Source of the DNA: Ruminococcus sp.
GTDB taxonomy: Bacteria > Bacillota > Clostridia > Oscillospirales > Ruminococcaceae
Assembly (NCBI GenBank): GCA_029062165.1
Contig: JAIDQQ010000015.1
Location: 1-64,000 of the forward strand
Reading direction: 5' to 3'
DNA: 64,000 nt
Positions within the stretch are counted from its first letter, which is position 1. Each line of letters opens with the position of its first letter. Below the pieces are notes generated by a model. That model ran no database searches and was not told the DNA's origin. It worked only from the letters and a program-made list of their open reading frames with translations. The position numbers and the translations under genes were made by a program. Of the stretch, positions 16,877 through 26,552 are shown one piece after another.

Positions 16877-19800
16877 ACTTTATGATAGCTTTTCGCATAG
16901 CAACGAGGTCAAAGACATCAAGTATGCCGTCGCCTGTGAGGTCACCGGCTTGCCAGTCAGGAAGAGTTACATTCTGTCCGAGAATCCATTTCTGAAGAAG
17001 TACGGCATCTTCGGTATTTACTTTGCCGTCCTTATTCAAATCGCCCTGTATGTCTGCTGGTTTTGTAGTAGTTGTAGTGGTAGTCGTCGTTGTTGTGGTT
17101 GGTTTGGTAGTCGTGGTTGTAGTAGTCTGTGACGGTAATGTATAGTCAACCGGAATAAGTTTCCATTTCTGACAGTTATTGTCGTTCCAAGTCCACTGCT
17201 GAACGTTCGCACCGGCTGTTTTATCGGCGTTAATTACTTCAACACATGACAGGTCTTTTGAAGAACGTGTAACAATAGTGTACGTACCGTCTTCATTGTC
17301 GACGAACTTGAAGTACTGGTTACTGGACTTCTGGAAATCGTTTATATAAATATTTGAACCGTCTTTAGCGTTATCGCACTGGAGCAGTAATTTACCGTCG
17401 CCGACACCGGAGTATACATAGTAATAACCCCAGTTTACTTCCTCGAAACGCCATACATTATGCGGAGCAGGCTTTGAAGTATCTGCACCCCACTGCTGAA
17501 CATTCGCACCGGCTTCTGCTTTACCGTCCTTTATTTCAAGGAACTGTCCGCTGTTTACGTTCTGAATCATGTAATTCTTAGATGTATCGAGTTTAGCACC
17601 GTCTTTTATGGTTATCTTTTCGACTGTCCATTTCTGGAAATCTGTTCCGTTATCCTTACTCTGTACGATATTCGCACCCGAACCCTTTGAATCGCCGTCG
17701 ACAGTCAGACAGCTTGCGTCTTTGGTTGACTTTGTAGCGATAGTATAAGTACCGTCGCCATTATCGAAAAATTTGAACTTCTGAGCATCTTTTTCATTTT
17801 TAGTCCATATTTCTATGTTTGTACCGTCAGCAGTTTTACCGGCGGTCAAATCGAGATAGTAAGTTTTGCCGTCGCCGACATATGAACGTATATAATAGTA
17901 ACCGTCACCAGCGTCTTGTAATTTCCATGTATTCTGTACGGCTTCACCGTCCGCACCCCATTGCTGAACGTTTGCACCGGCTTCAGCCTTAGCACCGTCT
18001 ACATCGAGATATAGACTGCTTCCGACGTTCTTAATCATATACTTGATACTTGTATCCATTACGGCGACTGTCTTAGTAGGTGTCGGAGTTGGTGGCGTTA
18101 CTACTGTACTACCACCATTATTTACGGTACACTTCGGGCGTTCCGGCATATCGTAACCAGTTCCCATGAAGAAACTTATATGTGGTGGCTGATTATATGC
18201 TGTATTCTGTGAGGAAACCTGTGAACGATAATGTGGGTCATGCATGAGGGTCTGTACTCTGTAATCCGTATCGTATGTTGTAGTGAATATTCTTATAGAC
18301 TTACTATCTGCGGAACGTACTATTAATTCTTCACGCCAGTCACCGAAAATATCGGCGGAAAGACATGGTGTACCTTTTGTATAATTACACGTATAATAGC
18401 CGTCAGTCTGCATAAGCTGTGTGATTTTACCGTTTTCTGTCATTTTGCTTATTTTTGCCGGCGAATCCGTAGAACCGTCGAGAATTTCACGTTCCAAATC
18501 GCCGTCCCAGTATGTCAGGAAGTTAATAGCCGGTCTGTTACAGGAAAGTGTTTCGCCCTTTACGTTCTTGACAGGTGTAGAATCATCTGTTTCTCTGTTA
18601 CCCCATAATTCCGCACCGGCATTACCAGCCCATACATTATCAGCACAACAACGTCCGGTATCGCCTGCACCGTCGTTATGGAAGATAATTTTTCCTGTAT
18701 CGCAGTCGATAAGCGATACACCATAAGGCTTATCTTCGTGACAAATCCACGCTTCGAGACCTTCATTAGTAGGGTCAAGGTCACCGACGTGCATAGCGTC
18801 ACCGTGTCCCTGATTGGTATTCCATAAGATTTTACCGTTATCGTCGATACAGGTAGAGCCGGTAATAATTTCCTGTTTGCCGTCGCCGTCGACGTCAGCA
18901 GCCATAGTATTATGATTACCGTCTCCCCAACCGGCTGAACTACTGCTTGTTCCGGTATCGAAATTCCACATCTTCACGAGTTTCTTGTTTTCTACCTTGT
19001 AAGCGGTAGCTGTCATTCTCGCATAGTAACCACGTCCGGTGACTACACAAGGGTGTACGCCGTCGAGATAGGCAGTAGTACCCCAGAATCTGTCAACACG
19101 ATTAGTTTTGTCACTTGTCTTACCCCATTTTGTAGTATCGCCTCTTGCGGGTTCGTAAGGTACAGTATCAAGTGCCTCACCGGTTGCACCGTCGAAGAGA
19201 GTATAGAACTCGTCGCCCTGTATGATAAAGCCGGAAGAATCACGGTAATCCTTAGAGGCATCACCGATTACTTTTCCAGTACCGTCAACAGTACCGTCAG
19301 CAGTTTTACAACACATTTCGGCTTTACCGTCTAAATCGTAATCGGCAACAAAGAATTGTGTATAGTGTGCACCGGCACGGATATTAACACCGAGGTCAAT
19401 TCTCCACAGACGCTTTCCGTTAAGTTTGTAACAGTCTATATATACCTTACCGGTCTTGCCTTTCTGTGAGTTGTCTTTGGAATCGGTCGGGTCCCATTTA
19501 AGAAACAGTTCGTATTCACCGTCACCGTCGACGTCGCCTACTGACATATCATTCGGAGTATGGTTTGAACTCGGCGGACTTAATTTTATGTCAAAATAAG
19601 GAGCGTCTGCCTGTATGGAACAGGTATCGCTTGTAAGAAGTGTTGAACCGTTATAGCACTCAACCTTATATACGGACTTTGCATTTCCGGACTTATCAAG
19701 GAAACAGGTTGCCCCTTTAGTAACGGAATTGTCCTTGTCAGTGCTTGTATAGATTAGTGTATTGTCACGATAGAGTTTGAAAACTGCGTTGTCGGGGTCA

Positions 19801-20003
19801 GTGGCGAGGAAACGCCAGTTTACGAGCATACCGGAGCCGGTATTAACTGCACTTATGCCCCTGTTGAGATACTCAACAACATTCGATTGTGTGTTATTTA
19901 CTTTCACTGCATTGGCGTAAGGTATCACGGAAAGACCGTTTAAAGCGGTCACCGACAGGACACCCGAAAGTAGTGCCGATAAAATTTTTTTCTTTCTGTG
20001 CAT
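16875..20003 (-). CDS. Secreted rhamnogalacturonan lyase (PL11-type) with two ricin-B/CBM13-like domains, poly-Thr linker and C-terminal dockerin
   Basis: VEYLNRGISAVNTGSGMLVNWRFLATDPDNAVFKLYRD; DVDGDGEYELFLKWDPTDSKDNSQKGKTG; two QW-type lectin blocks; GDLNKDGKVNTEDAVLLQKWILG...GDLTGDGILDVFDLVAMRKAI. Confidence 0.92.
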   Translation of the reverse strand: MHRKKKILSALLSGVLSVTALNGLSVIPYANAVKVNNTQSNVVEYLNRGISAVNTGSGMLVNWRFLATDPDNAVFKLYRDNTLIYTSTDKDNSVTKGATCFLDKSGNAKSVYKVECYNGSTLLTSDTCSIQADAPYFDIKLSPPSSNHTPNDMSVGDVDGDGEYELFLKWDPTDSKDNSQKGKTGKVYIDCYKLNGKRLWRIDLGVNIRAGAHYTQFFVADYDLDGKAEMCCKTADGTVDGTGKVIGDASKDYRDSSGFIIQGDEFYTLFDGATGEALDTVPYEPARGDTTKWGKTSDKTNRVDRFWGTTAYLDGVHPCVVTGRGYYARMTATAYKVENKKLVKMWNFDTGTSSSSAGWGDGNHNTMAADVDGDGKQEIITGSTCIDDNGKILWNTNQGHGDAMHVGDLDPTNEGLEAWICHEDKPYGVSLIDCDTGKIIFHNDGAGDTGRCCADNVWAGNAGAELWGNRETDDSTPVKNVKGETLSCNRPAINFLTYWDGDLEREILDGSTDSPAKISKMTENGKITQLMQTDGYYTCNYTKGTPCLSADIFGDWREELIVRSADSKSIRIFTTTYDTDYRVQTLMHDPHYRSQVSSQNTAYNQPPHISFFMGTGYDMPERPKCTVNNGGSTVVTPPTPTPTKTVAVMDTSIKYMIKNVGSSLYLDVDGAKAEAGANVQQWGADGEAVQNTWKLQDAGDGYYYIRSYVGDGKTYYLDLTAGKTADGTNIEIWTKNEKDAQKFKFFDNGDGTYTIATKSTKDASCLTVDGDSKGSGANIVQSKDNGTDFQKWTVEKITIKDGAKLDTSKNYMIQNVNSGQFLEIKDGKAEAGANVQQWGADTSKPAPHNVWRFEEVNWGYYYVYSGVGDGKLLLQCDNAKDGSNIYINDFQKSSNQYFKFVDNEDGTYTIVTRSSKDLSCVEVINADKTAGANVQQWTWNDNNCQKWKLIPVDYTLPSQTTTTTTTKPTTTTTTTTTTTTKPADIQGDLNKDGKVNTEDAVLLQKWILGQNVTLPDWQAGDLTGDGILDVFDLVAMRKAIIK

Positions 20004-20124
20004 AAGAAAACATTCCTCCTGTAAAAATTACTGAAAATTTATCCACAAACGCCTCAAATATAATGAATATATTATAACATACTTTTTACAGAATTTCAAT
20101 AGTTTCGGAAAAATATTTTATAAA

Positions 20125-21141
20125 TCAGTACGGGTCAACCATTTTGTGACTTATATAGGCATATCCCGAACCATAACTTATTTTATACCAGTAATTGTCA
20201 ATGAGGTCATAGACGTCATATACCTGACCTTGTTTGGCGTAACCGAGAACGTCATCACCCTCACAGATTTTAGGGTATCTGTTTATACACGCTGAACCTT
20301 TTGAAACCTTGACCTGTGAACATATAGACGGTGCAATTTCCGGAGATTTTCCGATTGCTATATAGCTTTTCGGAACATAACCTATTCTGTAGGACTGACT
20401 GCCGAAATCACGCCTTATGAAATACCAGTCATCTACAGTACCGAGTATTTCAACACCGCTGTCCTTATAGACCATGTATTTTACATCTTTGTAACTGTCG
20501 GAAGACGGTTCAGAGAATATATAACAACTCTCGACTATACAGTAACCTTCGTTTTTGTTTTCTACGTACTTCGGATAGGAAAGCGGTGTGGCGTACTTTA
20601 CCTGAAAATCGTCAAGGGCGAACTCTATATTTATAATATTTTCTATTTTGTTTTCTATTTTGTTTTCGATATTTATTCCCTGACTTCCGTTATCAATAGC
20701 CTGAACAGGTACAGCCGGAGTTTCTGCTTCTGCCTGCTCCTGTGCCTGTACTTTAGCCGGAGTTTCTGCCTGTGTAGGCGGTACAGTTTCAGCCGGAATC
20801 TCAACGGCAGAAAAGGAAATGTTATTCAATTCGACGTATCCTGTAAAACCATTTGCGGAGATATTAGCCCATTGTTGTTCTGAACGGTTGAAAATAACCT
20901 CGTCATTTGTGTAAAGTCTGCATAATACTGAACCGTTTTCGATACTGCTTTTCATTTCAACGTATTCCTCACCGTCCGGAATGACAATATACGCCGGTGT
21001 GGAAGCACTTTCATTATTCTGTACACTGTTTTCCTGTACGGAACTGTTTTCGCTGTCACCTAATATATTATCTATAAGCGGAAGTCTGCCACATGAAGTA
21101 AGTGTAGCTGTAAGACATAATAAAGCAATAAATTTTTTCAT
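20125..21141 (-). CDS. Lipoprotein with SH3-like domains
   Basis: MKKFIALLCLTATLTSCG lipobox; SH3-like segments (e.g. VYKDSGVEILGTVDDWYFIRR, YAKQGQVYDVYDLIDNYWYKISYGSGYAYISHKMV). Confidence 0.75.
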   Translation of the reverse strand: MKKFIALLCLTATLTSCGRLPLIDNILGDSENSSVQENSVQNNESASTPAYIVIPDGEEYVEMKSSIENGSVLCRLYTNDEVIFNRSEQQWANISANGFTGYVELNNISFSAVEIPAETVPPTQAETPAKVQAQEQAEAETPAVPVQAIDNGSQGINIENKIENKIENIINIEFALDDFQVKYATPLSYPKYVENKNEGYCIVESCYIFSEPSSDSYKDVKYMVYKDSGVEILGTVDDWYFIRRDFGSQSYRIGYVPKSYIAIGKSPEIAPSICSQVKVSKGSACINRYPKICEGDDVLGYAKQGQVYDVYDLIDNYWYKISYGSGYAYISHKMVDPY

Positions 21142-21325
21142 AATAATCACCTCATAGAAATTATATCATATTTTCCTTATAATTGCAATTGAAAATACGG
21201 AAAATTTATGTAAAAGTTGCAATCTGAAACAGATGTTTTGTCAGAATGCCGGATATTGACCGAAGTATGTTGACATTTTCTGTCATATATGATATGATAT
21301 AAAAAAGAACGTTTATATCATTTTT

Positions 21326-21787
21326 TCAGATTCCTGTATTTATTATCTGCCTGTTGAGTTTTTCGGCATAACGCACAGAACGATATGCACGGCTTCCGGC
21401 GGTGTGCTGGATACAGCATACTATAATATCGGAATTTTCAATCATAATCCGGTTGCGTATCTGTATGGCGGATTTAGGATATGCTTCAGCGGATTCCTTA
21501 CATATTTCAACCTCATTGTAACAGCACAGATAATTTTCTTTATGGTCACGGAAACCTGCTCTCATGTACGGAAGAACAAGTACTGTATATATATTGTTTT
21601 TCCCTGTGGCGATACGACTTACTACCGAAGATGCAAGCCAGTCAAATTCGCCCTCACGTCCGAAAAGAAATTTAACATAGTCGTGATTGTTTACTATGTC
21701 ATTGATTACAGAAAACAGTTTTTCTTCCACACCGGAAATATTTTCAACTTTCCTGTGTCCGAAAAAACTTACAGTACAGATATTCAT
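21326..21787 (-). CDS. SLOG/DUF1273-like nucleotide-binding domain protein
   Basis: SFFGHRKV N-terminus; FLFGREGEFDWLASSVV; NSDIIVCCIQHTAGSRAYRSVRYAEK. Confidence 0.7.
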   Translation of the reverse strand: MNICTVSFFGHRKVENISGVEEKLFSVINDIVNNHDYVKFLFGREGEFDWLASSVVSRIATGKNNIYTVLVLPYMRAGFRDHKENYLCCYNEVEICKESAEAYPKSAIQIRNRIMIENSDIIVCCIQHTAGSRAYRSVRYAEKLNRQIINTGI

Positions 21788-21836
21788 AAAAAAATACTCC
21801 TTTTTATATTTGAAAATTTAAAAAATAGGTGATAAA

Positions 21837-22166
21837 ATGCCCAGACATGAATTTGGTATAATGCCGGAAACTCCGGAAAAACACAAGACTTACTATCAAT
21901 ACACACCTGAAAAATACAACTGTATTTCAATAAATGATGACTATATTCTTGAAATTCTTAAAGATTTAAATGAAATAAAATTTTACTGGGGTACTCTTGA
22001 CCGTCCGGAATGGAATATTTCATATTATGGAACTACACTTATTTCACCGGAATCCGCCGGAAAATTTCTTGAAAAAATATACGGTATACCTGATTTAAGT
22101 GACCTTGCAAATTTATTATGGAACGCCGTAAATGAAAATAAATTTGTAATTCATTACGGAATATGA
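21837..22166 (+). CDS. Conserved hypothetical protein (MPRHEFGIM-type)
   Basis: Intact ORF; MPRHEFGIMPETPEKHKTYYQYTPEKYNCISINDDYI pattern recognised as a recurrent Firmicute hypothetical. Confidence 0.65.
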   Translation: MPRHEFGIMPETPEKHKTYYQYTPEKYNCISINDDYILEILKDLNEIKFYWGTLDRPEWNISYYGTTLISPESAGKFLEKIYGIPDLSDLANLLWNAVNENKFVIHYGI

Positions 22167-22282
22167 AGTTATATTCATAAAAAAACACTCCTTATTCATA
22201 ATTAAGAATACATAATCAGAAACTTAAATAATTATGAATTATTAATTATGAATTATTAATTAATTATAAGGAGGTCAGCAAC

Positions 22283-23002
22283 ATGACTGAAGTAAAAAGA
22301 GGTTTTGTGCCTACAGATTCGGAAGATTTCAGCATTGAAAGTATAAACACCCTGCATACAGCCGGTGAAGACGTTTATTTTCTTCTCAACCGTGACTATC
22401 CTATAAAAAACGCTATAACTTTTGTAGGTAACCGCTATCAGCTATCCGAAAGGCAACGGACAGCACTTTCAAGGGTGGTATCGCCGGAAAAAAGTATAAT
22501 ATCACGTCGGGAACGTGAACTTTCTGCCGGTAAACTTTCCGGACAAACAGTACATATAGACGGATTCAATATAATAATAACTCTTGAAACAGCATTTTCC
22601 GGTTCAACGCTTTTCAGATGTATGGATAATACTATACGTGACCTCGCAGGTTTAAGGGGTTCATACCGTCTGATAGACAAGACGGACATAGCCCTTGAAG
22701 TCCTTGCAGACGCTCTCACGGAACTTGACGTATATAAAGCAGTTTTTTATCTTGATAAACCTGTTTCAAATTCCGGAAGACTTAAAAAGAAAATACTTGA
22801 TTCAATGTCAGGGAAAGCTTTTATAACGGAAGTCTATACGGAAAACGCCGTTGACCCTATTCTTGAAAATCTTGAAAACGTAATCACCGCTGATGCGATT
22901 ATCCTTGACAGGTGTAAAAGCTGGTTCAATATAAACGACTATATTCTTGAAAACAATGATTGCTGTCAGTGTATAGATATATGCAGAAACAGGAGGATAT
23001 AA
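22283..23002 (+). CDS. DUF434 family protein with PIN/NYN-like C-terminal region
   Basis: KNAITFVGNRYQLSERQRTALSRVVSPEKS; VHIDGFNIIITLETAFSG; VFYLDKPVSNSGRLKKKIL; VITADAIILDR. Confidence 0.78.
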   Translation: MTEVKRGFVPTDSEDFSIESINTLHTAGEDVYFLLNRDYPIKNAITFVGNRYQLSERQRTALSRVVSPEKSIISRRERELSAGKLSGQTVHIDGFNIIITLETAFSGSTLFRCMDNTIRDLAGLRGSYRLIDKTDIALEVLADALTELDVYKAVFYLDKPVSNSGRLKKKILDSMSGKAFITEVYTENAVDPILENLENVITADAIILDRCKSWFNINDYILENNDCCQCIDICRNRRI

Positions 23003-23067
23003 TAATTAATAATTAACAATTAATAATTATGAATTATTAATTGTACATTAACAGGAGGTAGACAGTT

Positions 23068-23805
23068 TTGAAAGTATATATACAATCCGGCAGAAACAAT
23101 ATACCACATAACTATAACTTCATGAACGCTTATCAGGGATTTTATGAAATGGGTTTTGAAACGGTAATGTTCAATGACGACGAAACACTATTGACAAGCC
23201 GTAAGGAAGATGTTATTGTAGGATACGTCGGAACAGTAAGGAAACGTCTTAATGATTTCGGGATTACCGCTCCGGAAATGGATTATCCCGAAGAACTTGA
23301 AAAATACCTCGGCAGAAAAATATGGTCTGCAAAAATGAACGATATAAATAATAATCCTGATAACTGGAATGTTTTCATAAAACCGGTTGAGGACAAACAG
23401 TTTACAGGAGTAGTTGTAAGGTCAGCAAAAGACCTTATAGGCTGTGGAATACAAGGTGTCAATCAGGATATTTACTGTTCGGAAGTTGTTGATTTTGTAT
23501 CGGAATGGAGATGTTTTGTAAGATACGGTAAAATTCTTAGCGTCCGGCATTATAAAGGCGACTGGCGAGTACATTACGATTACAGGGTTATAGAAAATGC
23601 CGTCCGAGAGTTTAAGACAGCTCCGGCAGGATACGCCATTGATTTTGGTCTGACCGCCGACGGAAGAACTTTACTGATTGAAGTAAATGACGGTTATGCT
23701 TTGGGATGTTATGGTCTCATGCATATCGACTATGCAAAACTTCTTTCGGCACGCTGGTCGGAACTTACCGGCACTACGGATGAATGTGCATTTGATATAT
23801 TTTAA
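23068..23805 (+). CDS. ATP-grasp domain protein (R2K-like clade)
   Basis: NVFIKPVEDKQFTGVVV, EWRCFVRYGKILSVRHYKGDW, AIDFGLTADGRTLLIEVNDGYALG ATP-grasp motifs. Confidence 0.75.
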   Translation: MKVYIQSGRNNIPHNYNFMNAYQGFYEMGFETVMFNDDETLLTSRKEDVIVGYVGTVRKRLNDFGITAPEMDYPEELEKYLGRKIWSAKMNDINNNPDNWNVFIKPVEDKQFTGVVVRSAKDLIGCGIQGVNQDIYCSEVVDFVSEWRCFVRYGKILSVRHYKGDWRVHYDYRVIENAVREFKTAPAGYAIDFGLTADGRTLLIEVNDGYALGCYGLMHIDYAKLLSARWSELTGTTDECAFDIF

Positions 23806-23817
23806 GGAGATGTCCAT

Positions 23818-24363
23818 ATGAAATACACGTTACAGAAAACAAGTAAATTTCTTTCCCTGATACTCCGTCATAAACCGGAAGTAATCGGAATTGAACTCGA
23901 CAGAAACGGCTGGGCAGATGTCGTATCGCTTATAGACGGTGTTAATAAATCCGGAAAATATTTTCTTGATACGAACACTCTTGAAGAGATAGTCCGCACC
24001 GACGAAAAAGGACGTTACAGCTTCAACAGTGACCACACAAAAATAAGAGCCAATCAGGGACATTCAATAAAAGTTGACGTTGATTTGAAAAGATGTCCGC
24101 CACCGGAATATCTGTATCACGGTACGGCGGAAAAATATGTAAACTCCATAAATAAACAGGGTCTCATACCTAACGGCAGACTATATGTACATCTTTCGGA
24201 AGATGTCACAACCGCTGAAAAGGTAGGGAGCAGGCACGGAAAACCGGTCATATACAGAATACTTTCCGGCGAAATGTACAGACAGGGATATGATTTTTAT
24301 ATTTCCGCAAACGATGTATGGCTGGCGGATTTCGTACCGGTGAACTTTATCAAAAAATTATGA
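23818..24363 (+). CDS. kptA: RNA 2'-phosphotransferase (Tpt1/KptA family)
   Basis: SKFLSLILRHKPEVIGIELDRNGWADV, KIRANQGHS, LYHGTAEKY, VHLSEDVTTAEKVGSRHGKPVIYRI. Confidence 0.93.
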   Translation: MKYTLQKTSKFLSLILRHKPEVIGIELDRNGWADVVSLIDGVNKSGKYFLDTNTLEEIVRTDEKGRYSFNSDHTKIRANQGHSIKVDVDLKRCPPPEYLYHGTAEKYVNSINKQGLIPNGRLYVHLSEDVTTAEKVGSRHGKPVIYRILSGEMYRQGYDFYISANDVWLADFVPVNFIKKL

Positions 24364-24812
24364 TTATAAGAAAATATAAACCGTCTGACTGTCCGGAACT
24401 GATACGGCTTTTCCGTGAGACCGTCCATAATGTGAACGCCCTTGACTATACACCGGAACAGCTTACCGCATGGACTGATAATAACAGAACTCCGGAAGAA
24501 TGGAATAATTCTTTTATGGAACACTATACAGTAGTTGCCGAGGACGGTATAATAAAAGGTTTTGGCGATATTGACAGCTCCGGTTATCTTGACAGGCTTT
24601 TTGTACATAAAGATTTTCAGCGTCAGAGGATAGCAACTTACATATGTGACGAACTTGAAAAAACAGTTACTTCCGGACAGGTTATAACTCATGCTTCGGT
24701 TACTGCGAGACCGTTTTTTCTGAAAAGGGGATATTATGTATTGAAAGAACAACAGGTATTCCGGAATGGTATTTATATTAAGAATTATATGATGAGGAAA
24801 TTGATATCATAA
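24360..24812 (+). CDS. GNAT N-acetyltransferase
   Basis: MIIRKYKPSDCPELIRLFRETVHNVNALDYTPEQL; LDRLFVHKDFQRQRIATYICDELEK. ATGA overlap with kptA stop. Confidence 0.85.
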   Translation: MIIRKYKPSDCPELIRLFRETVHNVNALDYTPEQLTAWTDNNRTPEEWNNSFMEHYTVVAEDGIIKGFGDIDSSGYLDRLFVHKDFQRQRIATYICDELEKTVTSGQVITHASVTARPFFLKRGYYVLKEQQVFRNGIYIKNYMMRKLIS

Positions 24813-25311
24813 TCCCTAACATTACTACTATGATTACATTCAGCCATGTAAAATTTATACTCTGCTGACTACCGCTTTTTATTTTCGCAAGTCTCAGACG
24901 TCTCTTACTGAAAAAAGGTATTCCGGCAGGTGTGAACATATCAAGATACAGGTGAGATATACACCCTAAAAACAATCCGACAAGTGACGGACAAAATATA
25001 TATGATAATATAAGTCCGGATATATATACTATCGGTTCATGGAGTACACCACGGTGTTTAGGCCCTGTTTTTCCGGACATCTCACCGAATTTGCCTATTA
25101 CCGTACTTAAAGGAACAGTAAGTTTGCCTATATGACTTACAGGGTTATCAATATCGGGGAATATACCGCCTATAAGTCCGCCGAGTACGAATAATGTGGC
25201 AGTTTCCGGCGAATCCGTAAGGTTAGGGAGAATTTTTTCAAGTTTATCGGTGTTCATAGCGAAAGCACTTCCTAAAGCCGCACCGAATACAAAATGACAG
25301 TTACCGTTCAT
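24778..25311 (-). CDS. YdjM/DUF457-type membrane-bound metal-dependent hydrolase
   Basis: GGIFPDIDNPVSHIGKL, GPKHRGVLHEP, SHLYLDMFTPAGIPFF. Confidence 0.85.
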   Translation of the reverse strand: MNGNCHFVFGAALGSAFAMNTDKLEKILPNLTDSPETATLFVLGGLIGGIFPDIDNPVSHIGKLTVPLSTVIGKFGEMSGKTGPKHRGVLHEPIVYISGLILSYIFCPSLVGLFLGCISHLYLDMFTPAGIPFFSKRRLRLAKIKSGSQQSINFTWLNVIIVVMLGIMISISSSYNS

Positions 25312-25388
25312 AATAAAAAAACTCCTTTAAAAAAATATATTTATATAATTATAGATTAAAAGGTAAAATTTGTCAAGTGAATAAAGAA

Positions 25389-25434
25389 ATCCCCCGAAAC
25401 TTCACATAACAATGTGGTTTCAGGGGGGATTTTT
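25389..25434. terminator. Strong bidirectional terminator hairpin
   Basis: ATCCCCCGAAAC..CACATaacaATGTGgTTTCaGGGGGGAT with A/T tracts. Confidence 0.8.
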
Positions 25435-25888
25435 AACGTATCTCTCCGCAGGCGATTTTTTCGCCGGAATTGCCTGATGGTTGTGTCCGGAAATCGTCGG
25501 GCATACTATGTATTATGACTGTATATCCGGTTACCTGTTCAGGGAAAAAGCGGTCTGTATAGACTGCATTCCATGAGAATCCTTTGTTGCTGAAAACTGC
25601 CGGAAGGTCTCCCATATGGAAAGGGTGCGTCTGGTTATCGAGGTTAAGATGAGAACCGGTATTATCGAAAGGGGCTGAAAGCGTTCCTGTACATTCCGTG
25701 CCGTTGTGTATGTGCATGGCGTAAACTCCGTCGGGTGACGGAAGATTATGAAGTTCAGTTACAACCACAGTACCGCCGGAAGCCTTTATGAATGAGACCG
25801 TACCATGTAATTCCGGAAAATTTCCGTTACCACGAATACAGGCTTTACAGCATGGACGACAGCACAGAATCTGACTTAATGAAAACAT
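25433..25888 (-). CDS. Cu/Zn superoxide dismutase-like protein with Cys-rich N-terminus
   Basis: HIHNGTEC, GSHLNLDNQTHPFHMGDLP, YTVIIHSMPDDF, GNSGEKIACGEI; N-terminus LCCRPCCKAC. Confidence 0.85.
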   Translation of the reverse strand: MFSLSQILCCRPCCKACIRGNGNFPELHGTVSFIKASGGTVVVTELHNLPSPDGVYAMHIHNGTECTGTLSAPFDNTGSHLNLDNQTHPFHMGDLPAVFSNKGFSWNAVYTDRFFPEQVTGYTVIIHSMPDDFRTQPSGNSGEKIACGEIR

Positions 25889-26008
25889 ATTATATTACCT
25901 CCGGAAAAATTATTCTGATATATATTATTCATACCGGAAGAATGTTGACATTAAACGATTCAGGAAATAACAGGTATATGTATAACCGGTTTCATGAAAA
26001 GCAGATTG

Positions 26009-26374
26009 TTATTTCTTTTTTACAGGTCTGCTTGAAACAGCCTCCGACTTGCTGTTAAGGAGTTCATTTATTCCCTTTGTGATGATGTGGTACTCTTCGA
26101 TGAGGTCATTGAGGTGATTTTTTCCTTCTTCGGTGATGTGGTAGTAAACACGTGTGCGTCTGCGACCGACAAGTACCTGTTCGTCTTCTATGTAACCCTT
26201 GTCAATCATTCTGTAGAGAATGGGATACATAGAGCCGTCCTTGATAGCGAACTGTCCTCCGCTTCTTTCTTTCATTTCGCTCAGAATCTCGTAACCATAC
26301 ATTTCCCGTTCACTGAGCAGGTGAAGCAGTACCATTTCTACTGTTCCACGCTTGAGATTTTCACGTACTCTCAT
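26009..26374 (-). CDS. PadR-family transcriptional regulator
   Basis: RGTVEMVLLHLLSEREMYGYEILSEMKERSGGQFAIKDGSMYPILYRMIDKGYIEDEQ. Confidence 0.92.
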   Translation of the reverse strand: MRVRENLKRGTVEMVLLHLLSEREMYGYEILSEMKERSGGQFAIKDGSMYPILYRMIDKGYIEDEQVLVGRRRTRVYYHITEEGKNHLNDLIEEYHIITKGINELLNSKSEAVSSRPVKKK

Positions 26375-26509
26375 TTTAAGAATCGTTCCTTTCTGTTAAA
26401 AATATCAATCAGATTTACTGATTAACATCATTATAACATATCAATTTAAAATTTTCAATAGTTTATTTAAAAAATTATATAAAAATTTACATATGTCATA
26501 ATTTCTGTT

Positions 26510-26540
26510 AAAAAAAACCGTATGTTTTGCACATACGGTT
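26510..26540 (-). terminator. Intrinsic terminator downstream of the feo operon
   Basis: ACCGTATGTtttGCACATACGGT with A-tract on its left (T-tract on minus strand). Confidence 0.8.
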
Positions 26541-26552
26541 AAAATATGAGGG

